NCBI RefSeq assembly: GCF_000350225.1
Contig: NW_005179040.1
Coordinates: 124,001-188,000 of the forward strand
DNA: 64,000 nucleotides
Source: Chondrus crispus
Taxonomy: Eukaryota > Rhodophyta > Florideophyceae > Gigartinales > Gigartinaceae
Direction: 5' to 3'
Shown here in pieces: positions 45,190 to 53,537 of this stretch. The position numbers and the translations under genes were made by a program. Numbering within the stretch: the stretch's first letter is position 1; the number at the start of each line of letters is the position of its first letter. Under the pieces are notes generated by a model that saw only the letters and a program-made list of their open reading frames with translations, made no database searches and was not told where the DNA came from.

Positions 45190-45434
45190 GTCCGGCGGTG
45201 GCGGCTCAATCCTGCGTTGCGGCTTCGTAGATGCCGACGCGGAGAGCCCTGCCGACCGTTCTTCTGGCTGGTCCTCGCGCGCTTGATCCGACGGTTCGCA
45301 TCTTGTCTCGCCCGTAGGCGTCTTGGTGGAATTAGGAAAATTTTCCTTCTTCCTTTCTTGAATTCCGAGAACTTCACCAATGGTGGTGTTGCTCTCGAGC
45401 GCGGCTCTCGGGTGCGGTAATAATTATTACAGAA

Positions 45435-46600
45435 TTAATTCTGCCACCACTTGGCCTTTTGCACCCTGACAGGGTACGTCCTAAAATTCGCAACGAGTAA
45501 ACGAAATGGCCTGTCAGGCTCGACCTGAACGACACCATTCGTGCACGTCAACCCGTGCCTTTCGTACAACGACGAGTACGGCTGAACCACAACCAAGCCC
45601 GCCCTCTTCGAGGTGCATTCCACGACGCGTTGCGTCCCTGGCTCGATAGTCGTGGCTCTTGCCACTTTTACCTTAGGGGAAATTCGCTCCCCCTTTCCAT
45701 CATTCTCGTCCTCTCCTGCGACGAGATTCTTCTTCCCTTTTCTCGTCGAGAACGGCCTAACTATCCGAACCTCCGAGAAATCCGCCAACTCAACCGTTTT
45801 CTTCCTTGGATAAATTGCTTCCACAAACCGGTCACAGTAGTCCGCGCCTAGAATTAGCGGGACGGCTAGTTTTTCGCATACAATAAACTCGGCTGCGGCC
45901 ACAAATTTTCCAAGCCTCACAGGCATTCTAATTGTGCCGAGAGTCCGGAGTGGCCTATTGTTCGCGTCGCCGATATCTTGGGTCGGTCCGTAGGACACTA
46001 GAGATTCCATTCCAGCTGGGAGTTCCGATTTTCGCACAAGGTTTGGTCCCGCGCCGGTGTCTAAAACAGACAACACCCGGCTCATCAATCCAATTGTGGG
46101 TCCGATGTCCGCGTAAACTTTGTAGTTTTTTCGCGCAAGGACCAAAATCTTCTCGGGACACTCCCTTCGCTTAACCCTGTACCAGGGTCTTCGAACTTCT
46201 TCCAGCGGATGATCTCGGGCTCGGCTCAAAATTTTCTTGACTTGAGCTGGCCCTTTGGGCTTATCCACCAATCCAACAACCTCCTCCTCGAGGCCTGATT
46301 TTTCCTTTAGAGACGGGGAACGGGGCTGAGCCCCGGGCACAGTACGTCGACCCTGTGCCTCTCGCGACTCATGCGAGATTCCCCTCTCTAGTTTTCCTGC
46401 CGCTGCGGGATCCTTCTCACATCCGACGGCGCGGGCCCGGCGGTGGGCCCTCTGAAGGGTTGGTTCGACCTCGGCGTTGAAGCACTCGGCGTGCTCGCCG
46501 TCTGCGAATCGAACCAATTCTTGACCTTCAGGTAACTTGTCGATGGTATCCCTAACCTCTCTATCGGAGACAACGCCTCCTAATTTTCCAAAACTCGGTG
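45435..46600 (-). pseudogene. pol: A2 protease region
   Basis: The aspartic-protease domain has VLSVLDTGAGPNLVR and, about 60 residues on, a LILGADYCDRFVEAIYP segment that fits the second hydrophobic-Gly motif of retropepsins. The start overlaps the gag 3' end in another frame, as in A1, consistent with frameshift expression of pol. The linker to RT lies to the left. Confidence 0.85.
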
Positions 46601-48694
46601 CATTTCCCGGAGGGAAAGAATGCACGTTGGCGCAGCGTGCCCCTTTTCATAGCAATGATAGCACACCAGACCGTGCGTCTGGACGGGATACGGCGTCCTA
46701 GGTTCTCCACGGGCCGGCGGCCTTCCTTGGCGTTGCGGCCTTCCCAACCAGCCTGGCCTTCGAAACGTCGTACCCTTGTCTTCCATCGGAATGCGCGGCG
46801 CCGGCGTGTGGCCGTGCCCCCGAAACATCATCACGGGATCCGTGGGCTCTGAAAACGACTCCGTAGTGTATGCAGGCGTCGGTAAAGTTGACGACCCGCT
46901 GTCCCCGTAGTCCTCGTGTCCGTAGCCCTCCGATGGCTCAATGAACTCGCCTTCGGCTACTAACGCTCCTTCGTAGTGATTTTCGCTACTCCCCTGCGCA
47001 CCGCGCTCATCTGACGCGGAAATGGACTCGGCTAAATGGACGGCGGCGTGACTTTTGCGACCGGGATAAGAAGCCCTCGGCTTCTTACCCGCCCTAATTG
47101 TCGACGGCGTCTGAATCGTGACCTTCTTGGTCTTCTTGTCCTTAGCGCGGCTCGCCGAGCCATGCGCCTTCGCGTAATTAACTAGTCTCAAAAACGAAAC
47201 GTCCCGATTGTCTTGTCGGTATTGAGATACCATCGGCTTGATACTCGAATCGAGTCCTTCAATAAACATCGTCATTTGTTCTTCCATCGAATATACGTTT
47301 CCACATCGATTGCTTGCGTCCGTCAGACGGATATAAAATTCCATCTCGTCTTCAGACGGTCTTTGCTGAACTTCTCGCAATGCGAGCACGGCTTGACGGA
47401 TCGCCTCGTCGGTTGCGAAACTCCTCAACAACCACTGTACGGCCTCCGTCCAAACGGTTATCTTTCCGTGATGGGCCCCGGCCGTCTGAGACACCGAAGT
47501 GTACTGTCTCAAGGCGATGCCGCTTAAAAATTCAGGCAACAGGCAGATCGCTTGCCCCTCGTTCATTTCTTGAGTATCGAACTCCTGAACTAATTTTGCC
47601 AAAAAATCCAACACAAGGACCCCGTCCTCTCCTGTGAACGTGTTGTCCTTCTTCACCTTAGGCGGAATATCTCTCCTGATTTTTCGCACGGCGGTCCGCC
47701 GGGAACTTGACAAATATGTCTGCGGGTTCCGCAAGCGGTACGTTCGGTACGAAAGTAACTTCTTGAAGAGGTAGTTGGTCGGATTCAGCTCCTCCAACTT
47801 CTCCCATCGCGGCCCGCGCCGCGTTGCGACATCTTCGGGCTCCGCGTCCTTGTCTCTCCGCGAGGCGGACGAAGTGACTCCGCCTCGTCTGGAGGACATT
47901 TTCTTGCTTGACGAAATTCCGTTTCCGTCTTCTGAACGGCGTTCGGAATCGCCCGAATGGTTCGACGGACCGCCGTTACCATCTTCGGAGGGACCAAGCG
48001 ACTCCGACTGTGAGTCGCGGTTCTCCGGATCGTCACTACAGTGACCCTTGCTTGCACGTCGCTTGTCCTTCTTCGAGGGCTTCGACTTAGAACTCCGCTG
48101 CCGAGCGGGCTTGTCCTTCTTCGACCGACGGTCGTCCTCTCTACCCGAAGGGAGCGGCTCGTCGTCCGATCCTTGCGGAGCTTGATCCGCGGCCTGCTCA
48201 AGGTCCTTGAGACGTTGCGCGGCGCGATCGAATCGGTCATCGATGCTTGCTCTGAATTTTCCTAAGGACTCCAAGGCTTGATTCGCGTCGCGCCTCGCGT
48301 CCTTGACCGAAATTTTCAACGAGGCTAGGACCTCCGGCTCCAGACCGTCGGTCGCCTCACCTCGCTCCTTCTCGACGAGATCCACTCGAGCCGATAGCTC
48401 TCCCAAAACGGTGTGGAACTCGGATGCTTGCAACTCCAGTTGCTTCCGGACGAGGGCTAATTCAGCCTCGAGATTTTTCTTCGCTTCTTCGCGAATTTCG
48501 CTGCTCATCTTCTCCAACTTCTCGTCGAGGTCAGTCTTGTCGGCGGCTATCCCCGTAGGGGATTCTTGATCTCCGGGGTCCGTGGCCGTATTGGCCTGGC
48601 TCCGGGTGCGAGGACCCCTCGGGATCCTCGACGCTCGTGCCGATCCGGCTCTGCTCGCCCCGGGACCGACGTCCCCGGGTGCGCTTGTTGACAT
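46580..48694 (-). CDS. gag: Gag polyprotein of A2
   Basis: The 704-codon frame starts at MSTSAPGDVGPGASR, after a T-rich leader, and matches A1 gag nearly throughout. It has a charged, coiled N-terminal third with DDE/RRSKK runs, a helical gag core (LALREVQQRPSEDE, MFIEGLDSSIKPMV), and a CCHC knuckle (CYHCYEKGHAAPTC) near residue 680. It differs from A1 mainly in the variable acidic region. It is intact as a frame. Confidence 0.9.
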   Translation of the reverse strand: MSTSAPGDVGPGASRAGSARASRIPRGPRTRSQANTATDPGDQESPTGIAADKTDLDEKLEKMSSEIREEAKKNLEAELALVRKQLELQASEFHTVLGELSARVDLVEKERGEATDGLEPEVLASLKISVKDARRDANQALESLGKFRASIDDRFDRAAQRLKDLEQAADQAPQGSDDEPLPSGREDDRRSKKDKPARQRSSKSKPSKKDKRRASKGHCSDDPENRDSQSESLGPSEDGNGGPSNHSGDSERRSEDGNGISSSKKMSSRRGGVTSSASRRDKDAEPEDVATRRGPRWEKLEELNPTNYLFKKLLSYRTYRLRNPQTYLSSSRRTAVRKIRRDIPPKVKKDNTFTGEDGVLVLDFLAKLVQEFDTQEMNEGQAICLLPEFLSGIALRQYTSVSQTAGAHHGKITVWTEAVQWLLRSFATDEAIRQAVLALREVQQRPSEDEMEFYIRLTDASNRCGNVYSMEEQMTMFIEGLDSSIKPMVSQYRQDNRDVSFLRLVNYAKAHGSASRAKDKKTKKVTIQTPSTIRAGKKPRASYPGRKSHAAVHLAESISASDERGAQGSSENHYEGALVAEGEFIEPSEGYGHEDYGDSGSSTLPTPAYTTESFSEPTDPVMMFRGHGHTPAPRIPMEDKGTTFRRPGWLGRPQRQGRPPARGEPRTPYPVQTHGLVCYHCYEKGHAAPTCILSLREMHRVLEN

Positions 48695-48766
48695 CGCCCG
48701 TACGACCGGACCTACGCAGCAAAAAGGTTACAAACAAAAAGAAAATAAAAAAAGAGTCCGTTACCC

Positions 48767-48866
48767 AGACCACTTTTGTAGTGTGTCTCCAGGTCAGGTT
48801 TGTCGTAGGAAAAAGTCTTGATCAGGTTTCCTGTACACCAAAAATTCTAGGTCGGGAGACCACTTT
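48767..48866 (-). promoter_or_regulatory. A2 primer site and a displaced copy of the LTR/primer junction
   Basis: On the minus strand TGGTCTCCCGACCTAGAATT (48862 down to 48843) follows the LTR end after four bases. The 17-base stretch spanning the LTR end and primer-site start (48857-48873) is repeated exactly at 48767-48783, 90 bp away in the leader. A1 shows its own short duplication at the same site, so this spot is prone to duplicate. Confidence 0.7.
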
Positions 48867-49885
48867 TGTAGTGCAATGCGCCTGTCGGGCAGAGACCGCG
48901 GTCCGATGGTCCAGCAAAAACAACAACAGCAACAAAAAGAAGAACTGCCGATGGCACAGCGCTACGGAGTGTCCGACTCTCCCTTCTCCGTTTAAACGAG
49001 CTTGCGACTCGTAGTAGCTCGGATCCCTGATGGGGGGGCACAGAGAAATAGCCCGGCCCGGGATCGGTGTGGTAGAGACTTGCGAAGAGATCTGCTCGAC
49101 GAGTGTGGAGTGGGGCGCGTACGTAGGTACCCCGGTTCCACTCGGTTGTAAGGCCCATGCTCGTTGAGCTTCTTCGACACCTTGTAACGCGACAAGGCCT
49201 TCGACGGGGGCGTCGCAACGCAGCCCGACGGGATGAAATGAAAGTAGCAGCGCTACGTCAACCGTGCCGCCCGATGGCTCGAAACACCTACACCGGTTCG
49301 GTCGCAACCGACACCGATCGTACCAACACTGGGTCGTAATACGACGGAGCCCTTCGAGGGAGACGTCGTTGCAACGGTCTCCGTCGGAAAATGGGTCACA
49401 GTAGCAGCGCTACGTCAACTGTGTCGCCCGATAGCTCGAAACACCTACACCGGTTCGGTCGCAACCGAGGCCGATGGCACCAACACAAGATAAGGGAAAA
49501 ATAGGTAGAATTAGAGATAGAAAAGGATAGGGAAATAAAAGAAAGAGAAAACGGAACCCCGAGCGATAGAGGGTGCCGTAGGCTTAGGTAAAAGGGAGCG
49601 TCTTGATAGAGACGGACTTCGACCAAGGCGACATTCAACTCCAGCAACTCGGGTTACCTTTACTGACTTGGTCGTCAGAGGGCTAAGGTATATATCGCCC
49701 CGCCGGAGCCACTACAGTAGCTCTCGGCGCTAGATCCTAGATCTAATCTAATGTTAAATAACTAATATGCAACTAATTAAAATTAATAATTAAAATAATA
49801 AGTGAAATGATTTCCACTTTTGCTTGTCATACCCCATCATTTTCATTTCTTTTCACCTCCCTTTTCAGGTGCGTATTGCACTGCA
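48867..49885 (-). repeat. family-A 5' LTR of A2
   Basis: In element sense it runs from TGCAGTGCAATACGCACC to GCGCATTGCACTACA. It carries two copies of the ~156-bp module (period 157 by the CAACAC landmark at 49324 and 49481), whereas its partner has one. The TATA-like box is near 49690. Confidence 0.92.
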
Positions 49886-50121
49886 CTTTGTCTGCGCGCG
49901 GAATCCCGTTTTGGTCACAATAAGTGAGAAACGCGCGACGGACTTCCATCAGTGTTGGTGATTCCCCTAATATGCCACTGTATTTTTGGGACGCGGGAAA
50001 ACGTTTTTCAGCAGAGTCAACGCGTCGCCAAGCAGAATCAGTATCATTTGTTGAACGGTCTTCGGGGGAGGCGTCGTGCGTCGCAGTGGCAGTAGAGGCA
50101 GCTCCTAAGCGGCTATGGCGC
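49886..50121 (-). pseudogene. gag: copia gag N-terminal part
   Basis: The minus-strand translation contains FPASQKYSGILGESPTLMEV and FLTYCDQNGIPRADKV, a pattern typical of the start of copia gag. It ends at the A2 target duplication. Its right edge is cut by the C3 LTR at 50122, so the copia 5' LTR is missing. Confidence 0.75.
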
Positions 50122-50790
50122 TGTAGCATAAACACCCCCAACGGAGAGGGGTGTATGCACAGCTCGACGTAGACCCCGTCCGAACGGGAAGACGGGGGTG
50201 AAGCGAGACACCAGCTAACGGCACCGGGCAGCGGGCCCGGGTAGCGTGGTAGAGCGGGAACGGGGAGGACGCCGGTACGCGCGAGCGGTTCGACGCCTCG
50301 ACGCCCCGGCGCGGTACTGGGTGACGATCCAGTACCGACGGGCGGAGGCGGAGCCGGCTCGTGGGCGTACCGCGCGCGTCCTCAACCCGCGCTCGGTGCC
50401 GCTCTAAGGTAGTTAGCGAACGCTACCTTAGAATAAGCGGGAAGTCGGACCTTGACGGTCGGTGGGTGACAAGTCCCTGCTTGTCCTCCTCCACCGCCGC
50501 CGGTCCGCTCCATATTTAATGTACATAATAACCTATCATAATAGTACAGTACCGATGTACTGTAGCGACGTACTGTAGCGATCGGTCGACACTGTAATAC
50601 TGTCAGCCATCGGGGCTGACAGTACACGTGTGTGCGCGCACTTCGTTCCGCGCGTACACGTGTACACGTGCCACCCTGTACTCAGGGGTACACGTGGTGG
50701 TACTGTAGAGCATCGAGCTCTACAGTAACCGATCCGATTCTGAGTTGATCTAATCTAAGATAAAGCCCCAGGGGGGGGGGTTATACTACA
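50122..50790 (-). repeat. family-C 3' LTR of C3
   Basis: Read on plus it runs from TGTAGCATAAACACCCCC to GGGTTATACTACA. It has the same block order as the LTRs at 20181 and 26852. It lies directly on the truncated copia gag. Confidence 0.9.
50598..50727 (-). promoter_or_regulatory. hairpin and CACGTG cluster in the C3 LTR
   Basis: Two perfect hairpins with 11-bp arms, TACTGTCAGCC (50598/50614) and TACTGTAGAGC (50701/50717), frame four CACGTG sites at 50625, 50657, 50665 and 50691. Both hairpins start with TACTGT. The equivalent hairpin is kept in C2 and in the LTR at 8598. The position is in U3 (element sense). Confidence 0.6.
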
Positions 50791-50804
50791 CGGCCCCCCC
50801 CTTA
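50791..50804 (-). promoter_or_regulatory. polypurine tract of C3
   Basis: On the minus strand AAGGGGGGGGCCG abuts the TGTAG start of the 3' LTR. The C2 tract is nearly the same. Confidence 0.65.
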
Positions 50805-50847
50805 AGCGGGGACGTCCGCGTCCACGGGTGCTTGTAGAGCGTGAGCC

Positions 50848-52962
50848 ATGTCTAACCGCGTACTCGATACGGCCCCTTTCGCTCCTTCTCACGGCTCCGC
50901 TCTCTGGTCGGTATCCCCGGGGTCCTGTCTCGTGCTCCTCTGCGCGCGTGCTGACCTCTCGACCCCCTTCCTGTCAACCGGGGACCTCGTCTCCCCCTCT
51001 TCGGCATCAGCTCCTTGCCGCCGTGCAGTTGTGCGCGTGCCTTTGTGGCTCGCCGTCGGCATCATCCCGCTACTCCCTCCGGGGGAGTCCGTTCTTCTCC
51101 CTCCGACCCGACAAGCTGCGTTCTTTCTCCTTCTCCACGAGCCCCCCTACTCTCTCGTCTGCCTAATCGGCTCGCGCCCTTTCGTCCTCACTATGTCGCC
51201 CCGGGCTACCCCTCGGGACAGCCCCTCGCTTCCGCGGTCATCGCCTGGCAGTGGATCGGACGCACCGGTCGTCTGCGCCCCGACCCTTGACGACCCCGCC
51301 TCCGTCGAGGAGGCGGGGGCATCACGACTACCTCCTACCGTCGTCAACGCTGCCGCTCCGACGCCGTGGTGGCCTCCCCGTCCGTTTCGGAAGGCCCGAG
51401 GGCCCCGGGTCTCTACAGTGCCCGAAGAGCCAAGTCCTCCGTCGCTCGCCGCCTTGCCGCCCAGCGCGCCATCGTCCTTGGTGGCAGGGGGTCCGATGCC
51501 CTTTCGGCCTGCGCGTGTCGGTGTCGGCGGTGGTTCCCCCGGCGGGGAGCTCGTGGCATGGTCGTGCGAGGGCACGTATCAGCCCGCAGAGGGCTCATAT
51601 GGAGCTTCCGGTAGTTGCCGGTGCCCCGGTGCTCCTTCGACAGCGTCCCGGCTTGGCAGGGCCACGGAGGAAGAGGTGGCCCACACCTCTACGCAGTGGC
51701 TGGGGGTGCCCCTGGAGCAGTCGGTTCCGTTACCGCTCAGCCGCGTAAACTATGCGTGGCGCCGTCACGCTCGGTCGGGCGTGACCGTCGGCGAACTTCT
51801 GGCGAGGGCTTACCTGCGCCCCGACCTGCTCCGGATCCGCACCATTTACGAAGGTGGCCTGGCAGCGGAGGCGTCCCTTGCCTTGGGTCGTCTGTTGTCC
51901 GAGGGGGACGGTGCTCCCTACCAAATTCCGGACGAGATACCCAGTGATAGGACGTTTGCCTATAGTGTGGAAGAGGTCGAATACGTCGATCGAATGTCGA
52001 CGTACCTCTTCCACCGGGACCCCCGAGCTCCCCGTCGTTTTATCCTTTCAGAGGTAGCGGGGCTGTACGTCAGCCCCCGTCCTCGTGCCTACTCAAGGGT
52101 TCGTGCGGCTCTGCAGAAGTCCGCTTGCGCCCTGATGCGCATCCACCATATCGCCCTGGCTCCTAATGATTGGTCAGCGTACCGCCACGCCGATGAGGAC
52201 GACGGTCGTGTCTTCCCATCCGCTGCTTTCTCTCCGGGCCTATCGCGAAGCGATTTTCCGGGGCTTCCGCCGGGCGTAGGGGAGGCACTCCCTTCGTTGG
52301 GAGTGCATCCGTTACTCCCCTACGCATTGAAGCATTTCGGCTTCGCTTGTGCTGACTCGAGGCACCCGGCGTATGAGGAACTTGTCTACAATTACGAGTG
52401 CGAATGGGCGTGGTCCACCTGTAACGCTTTAATGAGCGAGGTCTCGGTACATGGACGCTCCTTCGTACAGCCCGTCGGTGTGCTGTCCTTCCTGGGTCGC
52501 GTCGCGCCGCTTCTGCCCGACGTGACCCTGCACCCCTTGGAGCGCGGTTCCCCGAATGTCCCATGGTCCTACACCTCGGTCCTCGACTTGATGCACCGCG
52601 CCGTCGCGGTGCCCGAACGTAACAGGCGACCGTGGACCGACTACACGACAGGGACCCGGAGTTCCTTCCTGGCTTATATTGTCAAGGAGATGCCTTCGTG
52701 GCACGTCCGAATCCTCTCCTGGCGGCCCCCTCTTGGAGCAAAGGGGGTGTCGATTCTACTGCGCGAGAGGCACGACGGAAGAGGTATCGCGACCTCGACG
52801 GGGAGTCCCCAGCCGTCGCGTCGGCTGGGACGAATGTGGTACGGAGCCTTCCCGTTATCGGTTCCCACACGGTGGCGGAGCCTACGTTACCTCCGCTCCC
52901 CTCCCTTGGTTCCGTTGGGTACCCTGGTACCCCGCGGGGACAAGCGCTCCATCTCGATTTAA
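50848..52962 (+). CDS. antisense ORF protein of C3 (family-C aORF), unknown function
   Basis: This open frame of 704 codons lies opposite to C3 gag-pol and starts 57 bases inside the 3' LTR. The first 110 residues are hydrophobic and Ser/Pro-rich, then Pro-rich to about 300. A folded-looking part (about 320-600) has many Tyr/Trp/His residues (YSVEEVEYVDRMSTYLFHRD, ALMRIHHIALAPNDW, LVYNYECEWAWSTCNALMSE). The order HPLLPYALKHFG, then a Trp-rich helix ending NALMSEV, then a VLDLMHRAV segment, resembles the family-A frame (GPILTYYGSHL, WCVKVAATLLWEV, ALLDMIETVAWDCVP). That suggests distant homology. No known domain. A coiled-coil frame overlaps its 3' end. Confidence 0.6.
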   Translation: MSNRVLDTAPFAPSHGSALWSVSPGSCLVLLCARADLSTPFLSTGDLVSPSSASAPCRRAVVRVPLWLAVGIIPLLPPGESVLLPPTRQAAFFLLLHEPPYSLVCLIGSRPFVLTMSPRATPRDSPSLPRSSPGSGSDAPVVCAPTLDDPASVEEAGASRLPPTVVNAAAPTPWWPPRPFRKARGPRVSTVPEEPSPPSLAALPPSAPSSLVAGGPMPFRPARVGVGGGSPGGELVAWSCEGTYQPAEGSYGASGSCRCPGAPSTASRLGRATEEEVAHTSTQWLGVPLEQSVPLPLSRVNYAWRRHARSGVTVGELLARAYLRPDLLRIRTIYEGGLAAEASLALGRLLSEGDGAPYQIPDEIPSDRTFAYSVEEVEYVDRMSTYLFHRDPRAPRRFILSEVAGLYVSPRPRAYSRVRAALQKSACALMRIHHIALAPNDWSAYRHADEDDGRVFPSAAFSPGLSRSDFPGLPPGVGEALPSLGVHPLLPYALKHFGFACADSRHPAYEELVYNYECEWAWSTCNALMSEVSVHGRSFVQPVGVLSFLGRVAPLLPDVTLHPLERGSPNVPWSYTSVLDLMHRAVAVPERNRRPWTDYTTGTRSSFLAYIVKEMPSWHVRILSWRPPLGAKGVSILLRERHDGRGIATSTGSPQPSRRLGRMWYGAFPLSVPTRWRSLRYLRSPPLVPLGTLVPRGDKRSISI

Positions 52963-53537
52963 CTCGCCGAGAGATCACCGCGATCCCCAGGTTGTCCCGC
53001 GCCCTGGGGAACCTAATTGATCGGACTTGGAGCATAGAGGGCCTACTGCGGACCCTGACGAACTGGTATCTTGAGCGTAGCAGCGAGGCGCGTCGCCTCG
53101 CTGCGGAGCGCCAGTCCTTCGCTGCGGAGCGCGACTCTCTCGCTGCACAGCTTCGCGACGCCCGGTGCGAGCTCGAGGTCCTACGCGATGCCTCCTCACG
53201 TCGCGCGAGGGATCTCCAGCGCGCCGTCTTCGACCGCGATCGGTATCGCGGAGAACGTGACGCGCTCAGAGCCGCTCGTGTTGGCCACCCGGAGCGTGCT
53301 GCGTCCAAGCCGCGGCAGAATCTTCGAGATTCTTCTGAAGGTCGCGGGTACGGCCTCTCGACGACTGACACGCCCGCGACCTCTGCTGATCCGCCTCGGG
53401 GTTGGACTCCCCACGGAGAGGCCGGACTTCCTCTGCTCCATGAAATGGAGCCCGAGTTGCCGTCTCATCCAAGTTATTGCCCCCCAGAGGCGCGTGCTTC
53501 CGGCCCGTCAGCGCCCTCTAACGGCACGAGCCGTTGA
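52632..53537 (+). CDS. coiled-coil frame overlapping the C3 antisense ORF
   Basis: 301 codons in a different frame overlap the previous one by 331 bases. Residues 115-210 form a convincing heptad-rich helix (IDRTWSIEGLLRTLTNWYLE, ARRLAAERQSFAAERDSLAA, LRDARCELEVLRDA) with three near-repeats of the AAERxSxAA phrase, followed by a disordered Pro/Ser-rich tail. The first 90 residues coincide with the other frame and may not be real. It could be a separate protein or the end of the antisense protein reached by another route; I do not treat them as one. Confidence 0.5.
   Translation: MDRLHDRDPEFLPGLYCQGDAFVARPNPLLAAPSWSKGGVDSTAREARRKRYRDLDGESPAVASAGTNVVRSLPVIGSHTVAEPTLPPLPSLGSVGYPGTPRGQALHLDLTRREITAIPRLSRALGNLIDRTWSIEGLLRTLTNWYLERSSEARRLAAERQSFAAERDSLAAQLRDARCELEVLRDASSRRARDLQRAVFDRDRYRGERDALRAARVGHPERAASKPRQNLRDSSEGRGYGLSTTDTPATSADPPRGWTPHGEAGLPLLHEMEPELPSHPSYCPPEARASGPSAPSNGTSR

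Larger units (their letters stand above)
35108..49885 (-). mobile_element. Ty3/gypsy chromovirus A2 (family A), nearly whole
   Basis: It has both LTRs, a primer site, gag, protease, RT-RNase H, integrase-chromodomain, an antisense frame, a polypurine tract and a perfect 5-bp target duplication. Total length is 14,778 bp, long for Ty3 because of a ~6-kb 3' region. Aside from one extra ~156-bp module in the 5' LTR, I count about a dozen substitutions between the LTRs over ~860 bp by eye (near 1.5%), so the insertion is recent. It looks nearly whole, with perhaps two or three breaks. It sits inside the copia gag. Confidence 0.9.
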
